From Chloroflexota bacterium (GTDB lineage: Bacteria > Chloroflexota > Dehalococcoidia > Dehalococcoidales > RBG-16-60-22), in the NCBI GenBank assembly GCA_018829775.1, contig JAHJTL010000026.1:1-51332 (forward strand): DNA of 51,332 nucleotides, read 5' to 3'. Positions 17,647-25,944 of this stretch are shown here, piece by piece. The position numbers and the translations under genes are program-made. Numbering within the stretch: the first letter of the stretch is position 1; every line of letters begins with the position of its first letter. Below the pieces are notes generated by a model, which did no database searches, was not told the DNA's origin, and worked only from the letters and a program-made list of their open reading frames with translations.

Positions 17647-18408
17647 TTAACAGATGGATGTGCCTCCGTCTGCGAATAATATCTGGCCAGTAACAAAATC
17701 AGACTCATCTGATGCTAAAAATAAGGCGGCGCTTACACAATCTGATGGATAGCCTGGCCTTCCTTTAGGTATAGACTTGACTATCTCAGCTAAATCATCT
17801 GGATGCTCTTCGAAGTGTTTGCGGTTAAATTCTGTGATGACGGTGCCAGGGGCTATGGCATTGACCGTTATGTTGTGTTTTCCCCATTCATAAGCGAAAA
17901 CTCGAGTTAAATTGGAAACCCCTCCCTTTGATATGGCATAGACAGATCGGTTTGGTGCCATTTTTTGAGACCGCAAAGAAGAAATATTGATTATTCTTCC
18001 TTTTTTCTGTCGAATCATTTCCCTGCCAGCGATCTGGCAGCAAAAGAAAAGTCCTTTTAGATTGGTATTTATAACATATTCCCAATCCTCTTCGGTGATA
18101 TTCTCTACTGGTTTTCTTACCATAGCGCCTGCGCTGTTGACCAGGATATCTATTCGTTTAAAGTCATTTATGACTTGTGAAATTAAGGATTCTACTGAAG
18201 ATCTATTAGTGATGTCAGTGGGAATAGCTACAGCTTGAAATCCGTCTTTCTTTAAAGATTTGGCCGCTCTCTGTCCATTCTCAATATTACGGTTTGCAAT
18301 AATGATGGTAGCTCCGGCAGCCGCCAGTCCTTTAGCTATTGCAAAGCCAATCCCTTGACTACCACCTATAATTAAGGCGACTTTTTCAGATAAATCGAAA
18401 GTTTTCAT
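17647..18408 (-). CDS. Short-chain dehydrogenase/reductase
   Basis: A 253-residue NAD(P)-dependent classical SDR. Residues 13-20 read IGGSQGIG (the TGxxxGIG cofactor loop), followed by LVNSAGAM, and the catalytic SVYAISK supplies Tyr and Lys with Ser in ISSLRS. The C-terminus FADGGTSIC is typical. It resembles the gluconate 5-dehydrogenase/KduD-like branch, but the substrate cannot be assigned. AAGGAGGATTTAG precedes the ATG. It is the first of three AT-rich minus-strand genes (with an MBL hydrolase and an MFS transporter) that may form a small acquired catabolic unit. Confidence 0.87.
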   Translation of the reverse strand: MKTFDLSEKVALIIGGSQGIGFAIAKGLAAAGATIIIANRNIENGQRAAKSLKKDGFQAVAIPTDITNRSSVESLISQVINDFKRIDILVNSAGAMVRKPVENITEEDWEYVINTNLKGLFFCCQIAGREMIRQKKGRIINISSLRSQKMAPNRSVYAISKGGVSNLTRVFAYEWGKHNITVNAIAPGTVITEFNRKHFEEHPDDLAEIVKSIPKGRPGYPSDCVSAALFLASDESDFVTGQILFADGGTSIC

Positions 18409-18530
18409 TTCTAAATCCTCCTTATCTAATTAAACTGATGGCGTGAATTGGCTTTCTAAATCTTTTGCTCCAATATACCTTAATCCTTTCAAGGATTTCC
18501 ATTTAATCATTTGCTTCCTTATCATAGTTA

Positions 18531-19514
18531 TCAGGTGAGCGAGTATAAAATCTTATTGTTTTCATAAGCGCTCCTTACGGCGCCTTTCTTTTCGAGGTAT
18601 TTGAGATGGGCCATCGTTTCTCCAACGGCAAACCATTTCTGGGCGGCTGGGAAATCATCCCATGAACGGCACTTCAAATTCCAGGTTACATACGGTGCTA
18701 TTTGAAAGGCTGTTTTCTTTTCACTTTCAAGAGCAGAGAGAACCTCATTTAACCTGGCTTGATGATGGGCTCGAAGTTCTATTATCCTTTTTCTCAGGTT
18801 ACTCCCTGCTTTTCGGTGACCTGGTAATACAATATCAGCTTCCAGGTTATATACTTTGTCCAAGCTGGCTAAATACTCGTTAAGTGAATTTCCCATCTCG
18901 GGCCAGTACGTTATGTTGGGAGTGATGTCAAAAAGAATATGGTCTCCGGAAAGCAACACTTTATTATTATGCTCGTAAAGACACATATGGCCTGGAGAGT
19001 GCCCCGGGGTTTCAATGCAGCTAAATGAGTAATCTCCGATTTCAAGAACATCACCTTCCCTCAAAACGATGAAAGCGATGCGTTGCTTTAAGCCATAACG
19101 ATGAAATGGATGGTTCTTTATTGCTTCCTCAAGTTCAGCTTTGGGAAAGCCGTTTGACGTATAGAAAGCGTAACGGTCTTGCCAGCGTTTTCCCTCTTCA
19201 GATTTATCAGCATTGACTATGTGTGCTTCTTTCTGATTAAAGTAAACTCTTGATGTATCAGTTATTAAGTCAGCTACCAGCCCCAAGTGGTCTACGTGCA
19301 AATGAGTTATAAAGAAATCAGTATGGGTTAAATCTACCCCCAATTCTTCCAGACTGGCCAACATTTCTCTCTTGCATTCTTCCCGGTTCTGCCCGGTATC
19401 AATGAGCAAGTGACGCCCCTCGCCTTTAACGAGGTAAGAATTGAGAGCCTTTAGCGGGCTTCGGGGAAGAGGAATTTCTATACGATATATGTTTGGTAGA
19501 ACTTGCTCGATCAT
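18531..19514 (-). CDS. MBL-fold metallo-hydrolase
   Basis: A 327-residue metallo-beta-lactamase-fold hydrolase. The metal motif HxHxDH is THLHVDHLGL (about residues 90-99), followed by GHSPGHMCLY, SGDHILFD and LPGHRKAG, which give the remaining metal ligands. The C-terminal winged-helix-like segment (AHLKYLEKKGAVRS) is typical of the LACTB2-like/glyoxalase II-like group that hydrolyses thioesters or phosphoesters. The substrate is unknown. Neighbouring SDR and MFS genes on the same strand suggest a shared small-molecule pathway. Confidence 0.85.
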   Translation of the reverse strand: MIEQVLPNIYRIEIPLPRSPLKALNSYLVKGEGRHLLIDTGQNREECKREMLASLEELGVDLTHTDFFITHLHVDHLGLVADLITDTSRVYFNQKEAHIVNADKSEEGKRWQDRYAFYTSNGFPKAELEEAIKNHPFHRYGLKQRIAFIVLREGDVLEIGDYSFSCIETPGHSPGHMCLYEHNNKVLLSGDHILFDITPNITYWPEMGNSLNEYLASLDKVYNLEADIVLPGHRKAGSNLRKRIIELRAHHQARLNEVLSALESEKKTAFQIAPYVTWNLKCRSWDDFPAAQKWFAVGETMAHLKYLEKKGAVRSAYENNKILYSLT

Positions 19515-19684
19515 CGCTTTCTCTCTTAATCCTACGACTCATTCGTGGCTATTGTCTAGCAATCATGTCATACTACATTTAAATGTAGGTAAGTAATCCA
19601 GCAATTCGTCATCTTGTAACCACTATTTTACTGCTTCTCCAGGGTCTAAATCCAAGGATTAAAAAGGTTAGTTTTTACCTTTTA

Positions 19685-20896
19685 TTAGTTAGATTCAGAC
19701 GGTGCTTTTAGTAATAATGTCATCATAAAAATGATTAGGCTCAAACCTGCAAGAAAAACTGCTCCGGCGAGGAAAGTCCCGGTCAAATCAGCGAGGGTTC
19801 CCATTAATAGCGGCCCTGTAAATCCTCCAACCTCAGCAACACAAAAGAATATGCCCCCCGCTAGTCCCATATGCCTTTCGCCTACTTCTGGGGTTTCCAT
19901 CAATATGAGTATCACAATGGGAAACAGGGACGTACCGGCAATACCGAACAATGCTAATCCCACAAATAGGGGGAAGTCCAATGTATTCACCGACACTAAA
20001 AGTGTTACAGCTACTACCAAAGATAGGAGGGCTAGAAGCCGTCCCCTTAGGTGTGGTGGAACCAGCCTGGGAATAATCAAAACTGCTGGAATCCCGGCAA
20101 TGACGGGTATAGAAGCCATAAATCCAGCCGTTGTTGGCGACATACCGCCGCTTTCCATAATCTTGGGAAGCCAGTTAGTAAAGCCATGCATAATAGCGAA
20201 TGATAAAAGTCCCATTATCAGAATAAGACGGACGTTCCGTATTTTGATGAGCCTACTGAAGACTTTGCCGATACTTTCACTTTCTGTAGCCTCGGTTGGT
20301 TTGATATCTCTGGCCAGGAACCACCACAGCAATGCTATGATTAAGGCCAGGAAGCCATAGTAAACAAAGGTAAGTCTCCAGCTATATCCCGTTATAGGCA
20401 TGACAAAACTATTTGTCGCAGCCAGAGCGAACAGGCCTCCAATCCAGGGCCCAGTTGTATAGATACCGACTGCTGTCCCACGACCTTTTCCCCTGAACCA
20501 ACTAGCAATCGTTTTAGGTGCACCTATAGATATTAGGGGACCACCAATGCCGAAGATAGCTACAACGGGTAAAAAACTGCCAAATCCATTGGGGAAATAG
20601 CGTAAAGCTGCCGATAAGCCAATGATGACGGTACCGATGAAAAGAGATTTCCGCATGCCCCATTTATCAATAATGGTGCCAGCTATTATAGCAACAACTA
20701 TATAGGTCAGTTGCCAGGAACCCAGGATAATGCCCATCTGACTGTAAGACATGTTAAGGTCATCGAGGATTGGTGTGACGAGAGGAGATATCGAGCGATT
20801 GACTAGGCCGAAAGCAACATATAGAAGCCATACAAGGGTCAAGATGACCCACCGATAAGGTTTCAGATAGGGCTCTATTCTATGCTTGTCAAGCAA
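19685..20896 (-). CDS. MFS transporter
   Basis: A 403-residue major facilitator with about twelve hydrophobic segments. The loop between segments 2 and 3 reads GTIIDKWGMRKSLFIG, the MFS signature G-x3-D-x2-G-x-R, and segment 4 region has IGAPKTIASWFRGKGRGTAVG. It resembles CynX/NimT-type and related anion:cation-symporter-like carriers. The substrate is unknown. The start is a TTG with GGAG about 11 bases upstream; no in-frame ATG near the N-terminus competes. The more AT-rich composition matches the two genes downstream. Confidence 0.87.
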   Translation of the reverse strand: MLDKHRIEPYLKPYRWVILTLVWLLYVAFGLVNRSISPLVTPILDDLNMSYSQMGIILGSWQLTYIVVAIIAGTIIDKWGMRKSLFIGTVIIGLSAALRYFPNGFGSFLPVVAIFGIGGPLISIGAPKTIASWFRGKGRGTAVGIYTTGPWIGGLFALAATNSFVMPITGYSWRLTFVYYGFLALIIALLWWFLARDIKPTEATESESIGKVFSRLIKIRNVRLILIMGLLSFAIMHGFTNWLPKIMESGGMSPTTAGFMASIPVIAGIPAVLIIPRLVPPHLRGRLLALLSLVVAVTLLVSVNTLDFPLFVGLALFGIAGTSLFPIVILILMETPEVGERHMGLAGGIFFCVAEVGGFTGPLLMGTLADLTGTFLAGAVFLAGLSLIIFMMTLLLKAPSESN

Positions 20897-21221
20897 GGGT
20901 GAACCTGCTCCAGAAGTACTCAGATTTCAGTATATAATATCCTCAGATAAATGTACCAAAGTGGTAGTGGATGTCAAGTCGAGTCCAGGTTGAATATGGT
21001 GTTCACAAGGTGGCAATGTTAGCGTGTCACAGCGTATTTTCGGTCATTCAAATTTGGCAACTACTCAAAAATTATCTATCTGGAAGAGCAAGACCTCCCC
21101 ACTGACAATGAACACTGGAATCCTTTTGTTTCGAAAACTGACGGCAGAATATCAATCACTGACGACAAGTTAACATTATGATATACTATCATCAAGGGGA
21201 ATAACAAACCGCTTTTAAACA
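20897..21221. other. Divergent intergenic region between MFS and tsaE genes
   Basis: No intact gene is seen. On the plus strand CTGACG (21159-21164) and TATACT (21182-21187), 17 bp apart, form a plausible promoter for the t6A genes. A short open stretch at 21030-21068 reads QRIFGHSNLATTQ, resembling the C-terminal motif of tyrosine recombinases, without a start codon or the rest of a gene. Confidence 0.45.
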
Positions 21222-21713
21222 ATGGCAGCTTCAAAAACCGCTAAAAAGACGCACGTTTTTTTGAGCAATGGCCCGGCCGCTACGCTTCGCTTTGGTAAGC
21301 GGTTGGGTGAAAAGATAGCCACGGGAGGTGTTATTGCTCTGATTGGGGAGCTTGGCTGCGGCAAGACGCTTTTCACCCGGGGGTTCTGCACCGGACTGGG
21401 TGTTTCGGAAAAGGAGGTCACCAGTCCCACCTTTGCTTTTGTCAATGAGTATAGGGGGAGGCTTCACGTCTATCACGTTGACCTGTATCGTATTGATAAT
21501 ATAGAAGTCGGGTTTGAAATTGGAATGCTCGATTATCTGGCACAGGCGGAGACGAGTGTCATTGTGCTGGAATGGGCGGAAAAGGTGCTTCCTCTCCTGC
21601 CTGAAGACTATCTGCAGGTGCAATTCGAGGTGCTTTCTCCACAGAGGCGCAGGCTGGAATTCACCGGTTTTGGGGAGAGGTCGAGCGCTCTTCTCAGGGA
21701 GCTCGAAGGCTGA
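21222..21713 (+). CDS. tsaE: tRNA t6A biosynthesis ATPase TsaE
   Basis: TsaE is the P-loop ATPase that cycles the TsaBD complex during N6-threonylcarbamoyladenosine formation at A37 of ANN-decoding tRNAs. In 163 residues it shows Walker A GELGCGKT, TSPTFAFVNEYRG, HVDLYRI and VLEWAEK, all diagnostic. The stop overlaps the tsaB start by one base. It opens the tsaE-tsaB-tsaD-tsaC run, so all four dedicated genes are contiguous. The start codon has no strong Shine-Dalgarno and is preceded by AAGGGG at a long distance. Confidence 0.94.
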   Translation: MAASKTAKKTHVFLSNGPAATLRFGKRLGEKIATGGVIALIGELGCGKTLFTRGFCTGLGVSEKEVTSPTFAFVNEYRGRLHVYHVDLYRIDNIEVGFEIGMLDYLAQAETSVIVLEWAEKVLPLLPEDYLQVQFEVLSPQRRRLEFTGFGERSSALLRELEG

Positions 21714-22420
21714 TGCTGGTACTCGGTCTTGATACCTCGGGTTATGCCAACGCCATCGGTGTGGCCGAAGGTGAGCGCGTTCTGGCCGATTCCGTTTTCG
21801 AGACCAGGAAAGCGTCGTTGTCTCAAATAATGCTCAATGTCGATAGCGTGCTCAGGGAAGCCAAACTCAGCCTTGAAGATATTGAAGGATTCGGCGTTGG
21901 TCTGGGGCCGGGCTCCTGGACGGGTATAAGAATAGGGGTGACGGTGGGCAAGATGCTCGCCTACTGCACAGGCAAGTCGATTAAGGGTATTTCCACACTT
22001 GAAGTGCTTGCCTACCACGCCCGCGATAGCCGTACGCTTATTTGCCCCATTGTTGACGCCGGTGCCGGAGGGGCAATATATGCGGCATTCTACCGCAGTG
22101 GCAATAACGAAATCAATCAGGTAAGTGAGTACTACGTTGGCGACATTCCCGGCCTGGCCGAGTTGATAAGAGAGCCCACGGTGCTGGTGGCTACCGGCGC
22201 ACAGAAATACCGGAGTGCTTTAAGCCAGCTAATGAAATCGAATGCCATTGAAGCGCTGGAAAGCGTTCCCAGTGGGGTTAGCGTGGCATTGCTGGCGGCG
22301 GCTCGCCTCGAAAACGGGGAGCATGATGATACACTGGCGCTGGCACCACTGTACCTGAAAGAATCGACAGCACGGGCTTTTGTCAATAAATATAGAAGGC
22401 GTGTTCAGGCGGCGCCGTAA
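21713..22420 (+). CDS. tsaB: tRNA t6A biosynthesis protein TsaB
   Basis: TsaB is the ASKHA-fold partner of TsaD and organises the t6A complex with TsaE. The 235-residue product begins MLVLGLDTSGYANAIGVAE, contains GFGVGLGPGSWTGIRIGVT (the family's GPGSFTGLR motif) and PIVDAGAGGAIYAAFY. The length is normal. The ATG shares its A with the tsaE stop, and tsaD starts 11 bp after the stop, so the genes are tightly coupled. Confidence 0.93.
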   Translation: MLVLGLDTSGYANAIGVAEGERVLADSVFETRKASLSQIMLNVDSVLREAKLSLEDIEGFGVGLGPGSWTGIRIGVTVGKMLAYCTGKSIKGISTLEVLAYHARDSRTLICPIVDAGAGGAIYAAFYRSGNNEINQVSEYYVGDIPGLAELIREPTVLVATGAQKYRSALSQLMKSNAIEALESVPSGVSVALLAAARLENGEHDDTLALAPLYLKESTARAFVNKYRRRVQAAP

Positions 22421-22431
22421 GGGTAACCAAG

Positions 22432-23451
22432 ATGCTGGTATTGGGTATTGAGACTTCCTGCGATGAAACATCGGCGGCGCTGGTGGCTGATGGCAGGACG
22501 CTGCTGTCAAATATCATTGCCAATCAGCTGGACCTGCATAGTAAATATGGGGGCGTTGTCCCCGAGATTGCGGCGCGGCGCCATACCGAGCTTATCGGCT
22601 ATGTTATCAATGAGGCGCTTGACGCCGGGGAAAAAACCTTGCGTGACGTGGAGGCGGTGGCGGTAACGGCGAAACAGGGACTGGTCGGCTCTTTAGTGGT
22701 CGGGGCGGCGGCGGCAAAGACGCTCAGCTACGCGTTGCAAGTTCCTCTTATCGGGGTGCATCACATCGAAGGGCATATCTTCGCCAATCTGCTGAGCAAT
22801 CCTGAAATACCGTTCCCCCATGTCTGTTTGACGGTGTCCGGCGGCCATACCTTGCTGGTATACATTCGGGACTACTGCCAGTATGAGCTGCTTGGCGGCA
22901 CGGTTGATGACGCCGCCGGTGAAGCTTTTGACAAGATTGCCAAGTTTCTCGACCTCGGTTTTCCCGGAGGCCCGATTATAGACCGCCTGGCTGCAGAAGG
23001 AAACAGAAAAGCCTTTGCTTTTCCAAGGCCGTTGCTAAAGGCCAAGACATATTATTTCAGCTTCAGCGGCCTGAAAACGGCCGTCATCAACGCCTTCAAG
23101 CACCAGCTTGCCCGTGATGAAGCACTGCCACTGGAAGATATTGCTGCCAGCTTTCAGGAAGCCGTGGTGGATGTGCTGGTGGCAAAGACGATGCGTGCCG
23201 CCAAGCAGCGTGAAGTATCCGCTGTCAGCGTTACCGGAGGGGTTTCGGCCAATCGGCGATTGAGAGAAGTGTTTACGAATATCTGTAACAGGGAGGGCAT
23301 CAAGGTATATTTCCCAGCCCTCTCATTGTGCACGGATAATGCAGCCATGATTGCGGCGGCCGGCCATGCCAGACTGATGCTGAATCAGGCAGATGACCTG
23401 TCCCTTGATGTAATTCCCAATGTGCCCCTTGAGGTGCAATATGCGGGTTGA
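22432..23451 (+). CDS. tsaD: tRNA N6-adenosine threonylcarbamoyltransferase TsaD
   Basis: TsaD (Kae1/YgjD) transfers the threonylcarbamoyl group to tRNA A37. The 339-residue sequence begins MLVLGIETSCDETSAALV, has the metal-binding motif HHIEGHIFANLL near residue 110, SGGHTLLVY, and GGVSANRRLR, and ends with DNAAMIAAAGHA. All family landmarks are intact. It sits between tsaB and tsaC, whose start lies inside its 3' end. Confidence 0.96.
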   Translation: MLVLGIETSCDETSAALVADGRTLLSNIIANQLDLHSKYGGVVPEIAARRHTELIGYVINEALDAGEKTLRDVEAVAVTAKQGLVGSLVVGAAAAKTLSYALQVPLIGVHHIEGHIFANLLSNPEIPFPHVCLTVSGGHTLLVYIRDYCQYELLGGTVDDAAGEAFDKIAKFLDLGFPGGPIIDRLAAEGNRKAFAFPRPLLKAKTYYFSFSGLKTAVINAFKHQLARDEALPLEDIAASFQEAVVDVLVAKTMRAAKQREVSAVSVTGGVSANRRLREVFTNICNREGIKVYFPALSLCTDNAAMIAAAGHARLMLNQADDLSLDVIPNVPLEVQYAG

Positions 23452-24112
23452 GATTGAAGAGGTCAATCCCGGGAAACCATCGGTACGGTTATTGAAGAAA
23501 GCGGCGCGTCTTATCCGCAAAGGCGCTGTGATAGTGTGCCCCACCGATACCGGGTACGCGCTGGCAGCTAATGCCCTTGATGCCAAAGCCATCGTCAAGG
23601 TCTTCAATCTCAAGGGACGCGATTACTCCAACCCGATTCACGTGGCCGTCAGTTCACTGGAAATGGCAGGAAGATATGCCCACGTCAGTCCTGAGGCGGA
23701 GCGACTGGCGCACAGTTTCCTGCCCGGTGCTTTAACGCTGGTACTGCCCAAGAGAGAAATCGTCCCGTCCCTGCTGGTTGCCGGGCGCGATACGGTCGGT
23801 ATCAGAATCCCGGATAATAAGGTGATACTGGACTTGGCTACCATAACCGACCTGCCCATTACAGTGACGAGCGCCAATGCCAGCGGACAGCCGACGCCAT
23901 ACTCGGTGACGGAAGTGCTCAACCTGCTCGGGGAGGCGGCGGAACAGGTTGCCCTGATTCTGGACCAGGGTTCGATACCATCACACGAGCTCTCCACAAT
24001 CGTTGATTTGACTGTCAGTCCACCCCAGCTTCTGAGGCAGGGACTGGTCAGCTGGCTGGAGATACGGCAGGTACTGCAGTCGCTTCCGGACTCCAGCTCA
24101 GGGCAGGAGTGA
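23441..24112 (+). CDS. tsaC: L-threonylcarbamoyladenylate synthase, TsaC/YwlC (Sua5/YrdC) family
   Basis: This enzyme makes threonylcarbamoyl-AMP from threonine, bicarbonate and ATP, the first step of t6A synthesis. It has AARLIRKGAVIVCPTDTGYALA, KGRDYSNPIHV and TSANASGQPTP, the YrdC-domain motifs. The chosen ATG gives MRVEIEEVNPGK, has GAGGTG four bases upstream and overlaps tsaD by 11 bp; an earlier in-frame ATG at 23420 would add seven residues inside tsaD. At 223 residues it is the short form without the C-terminal Sua5 domain. Confidence 0.92.
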   Translation: MRVEIEEVNPGKPSVRLLKKAARLIRKGAVIVCPTDTGYALAANALDAKAIVKVFNLKGRDYSNPIHVAVSSLEMAGRYAHVSPEAERLAHSFLPGALTLVLPKREIVPSLLVAGRDTVGIRIPDNKVILDLATITDLPITVTSANASGQPTPYSVTEVLNLLGEAAEQVALILDQGSIPSHELSTIVDLTVSPPQLLRQGLVSWLEIRQVLQSLPDSSSGQE

Positions 24113-24132
24113 CCAGCCACACACTCGCCAGT

Positions 24133-24162
24133 TTGACAATTTAATTCATTCTATGCTATTTT
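24133..24162 (+). promoter_or_regulatory. Promoter of the ilv-leu operon
   Basis: TTGACA at 24133-24138 and TATTTT at 24157-24162 are 18 bp apart. Transcription would start near 24168, just at the 5' edge of the leader hairpin that follows. Confidence 0.6.
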
Positions 24163-24167
24163 GTGAT

Positions 24168-24228
24168 ACGGGCTACTGCGGTTTTTCACGTGTATTTGGT
24201 CCGTGCGTATGTAGCCGTCATTTTTTTT
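24168..24228 (+). terminator. Candidate attenuator hairpin in the ilvD leader
   Basis: ACGGGCTAC (24168-24176) pairs with GTAGCCGT (24211-24218) with one bulged G. The 34-base loop can form an inner CACG/CGTG stem. Eight T residues follow at 24221-24228, ending 26 bp before the ilvD start. This is the layout of an intrinsic terminator inside a leader, hence attenuation is suggested. No T-box consensus is seen. Confidence 0.55.
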
Positions 24229-24258
24229 AGACCAGCTAGAATGGAGAACCGGACGTGA
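24190..24258 (+). CDS. Possible ilv leader peptide, 22 codons
   Basis: From a GTG at 24190 the frame reads [13 protein letters not shown] and nine more residues, ending in TGA that overlaps the ilvD GTG as GTGA. Four Val, one Leu and one Ile fall in the first eleven codons, as in leader peptides of branched-chain operons. An alternative GTG at 24163 would give 31 codons, but it lies at the predicted transcription start. No good Shine-Dalgarno is visible, so the call is tentative. Confidence 0.35.
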   Translation: MYLVRAYVAVIFFRPARMENRT

Positions 24259-25931
24259 AGAGTGATGTCGTCAAGAAAGGAATAGAAAGAGCGCCACACC
24301 GCTCTCTGCTGTACGCCCTGGGCTGCAATCGCTCCGAAATGGACAAGCCGTTTATCGGCATTATTAACAGCTACAGCGAGATTGTTCCCGGGCACATCCA
24401 TCTGCGTGATATTGCGCAGGCGGTAAAAGCGGGCGTACGGGAAGGAGGCGGCGTCCCCTTTGAGGTCAACACCATCGCCGTGTGTGACGGCATCGGTATG
24501 AACCATCCGGGAATGAAATACAGCCTGCCCAGTCGGGAGCTTATTGCCGATTCAGCAGAAACGGTAGCTGAGGCACATGCCTTCGATGCGCTCGTTTTCA
24601 TTTCGAACTGCGACAAGATAGTTCCCGGTATGCTCATGGCAGCAGCAAGGTTGAATGTTCCATCGATTTTTATTAGCGGCGGGCCCATGCTGTCAAGTCG
24701 GTTTGGCGACGATGGCCGAAAAATCGACCTCATCTCGGTCTTCGAAGGAGTGGGCGAGGTTCTCAGTGGCAAGATGAGCGAAGAGGAACTGGGACGGATG
24801 GAGCAGGTCGCCTGTCCCGGCTGCGGGAGTTGTGCCGGCATGTTTACCGCCAACACCATGAACTGCCTGATTGAAGTACTGGGAATAGGGCTGCCGGGCA
24901 ATGGCACTATCCCGGCGGTTGATGCCAGGCGGCGGGGTCTGGCAAGGGATGCCGGGCGCGCCGTGATGAGATTGCTGGCGGACAACGTTCGACCCCGTGA
25001 TTTAATCAATAAGGAATCCATTTACAATGCCCTGACCGTCGATATGGCGCTTGGCGCCAGTACCAACTCGGTGCTGCACCTGATGGCCATTGCCCACGAG
25101 GCGGGCGTTGCCTTTCCGCTGACGCTGGTCAATGAGATAAGCCAGCAGACACCGTGTCTCTGCAAGCTGGCACCGGCATATATAGAGGGGAAAACCAAAT
25201 ACCATATTGAGGACCTGGACCGTGCCGGCGGCATACCGGCGGTGATGAATGAAATAAAAGGCCTTTTAAAACTTAATCTGAAATCGGTGACGGGCAAGAC
25301 GATGGCCGAGAACATCGCTGGCAGCAGGATACTGGATAGCAATGTAATTCACCCGGTCGATAACGCGTTTGCTTCGACTGGTGGGCTGGCGATACTTTTT
25401 GGCAACCTGGCTCCGGATGGTGCTGTGGTGCGAAGGTCGGCGGTGGCCCCGGAAATGCTGTCGCATCGCGGACCGGCCAGGGTATTTGACTCGGAAGAAG
25501 AAGCAACCAGGGCCATTATGGGCCACAAAATAAAAGAGGGCGATGTGATTGTAATTCGCTACGAAGGGCCGAAAGGCGGCCCGGGAATGAGGGAAATGCT
25601 CACTCCCACCTCTCTTCTGAGTGGTCTGGGAACAGATAACAAGGTTGCTCTCATCACCGATGGGCGCTTTTCCGGCGGTTCCCGTGGTGCCGCCATCGGT
25701 CACGTGTCTCCCGAGGCGGCAAGTCGGGGCCCGATAGCCGCGCTGAAAGATGGGGACATTATTGTTATCGATATTCCCAATTACAAGCTGGCGGTGGAAC
25801 TGACGGATGAGGAAATGAAACGCCGTTTGGCACAATTGCCGGCGTTCGAACCGAAGGTGAAATCCGGTTATCTCAAATATTATGCAGAGAAAGTTTGCTC
25901 AGCGAGTACCGGAGCTGTATTCGGAGGCTAG
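24255..25931 (+). CDS. ilvD: Dihydroxy-acid dehydratase
   Basis: IlvD dehydrates 2,3-dihydroxyisovalerate and 2,3-dihydroxy-3-methylvalerate to the 2-oxo acids of valine and isoleucine. The 558-residue protein has [12 protein letters not shown] and [18 protein letters not shown], which supply the iron-sulfur ligands, and [21 protein letters not shown] near the C-terminus. The GTG start has GGAG nine bases upstream and overlaps the stop of a possible leader peptide. First structural gene of the ilv-leu run. Confidence 0.96.
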   Translation: MKSDVVKKGIERAPHRSLLYALGCNRSEMDKPFIGIINSYSEIVPGHIHLRDIAQAVKAGVREGGGVPFEVNTIAVCDGIGMNHPGMKYSLPSRELIADSAETVAEAHAFDALVFISNCDKIVPGMLMAAARLNVPSIFISGGPMLSSRFGDDGRKIDLISVFEGVGEVLSGKMSEEELGRMEQVACPGCGSCAGMFTANTMNCLIEVLGIGLPGNGTIPAVDARRRGLARDAGRAVMRLLADNVRPRDLINKESIYNALTVDMALGASTNSVLHLMAIAHEAGVAFPLTLVNEISQQTPCLCKLAPAYIEGKTKYHIEDLDRAGGIPAVMNEIKGLLKLNLKSVTGKTMAENIAGSRILDSNVIHPVDNAFASTGGLAILFGNLAPDGAVVRRSAVAPEMLSHRGPARVFDSEEEATRAIMGHKIKEGDVIVIRYEGPKGGPGMREMLTPTSLLSGLGTDNKVALITDGRFSGGSRGAAIGHVSPEAASRGPIAALKDGDIIVIDIPNYKLAVELTDEEMKRRLAQLPAFEPKVKSGYLKYYAEKVCSASTGAVFGG

Positions 25932-25944
25932 AGGGAGGCTTGCC

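Noticed and set aside
19662-19683. AAAAGGT/ACCTTTT stem as terminator after the MFS gene
   Set aside because: Only seven mostly A-T pairs, immediately before the stop codon end, without a clear T-run on the minus strand.
24113-24254. T-box riboswitch upstream of ilvD
   Set aside because: The leader is under 90 bases and lacks the T-box antiterminator consensus and the specifier loop.
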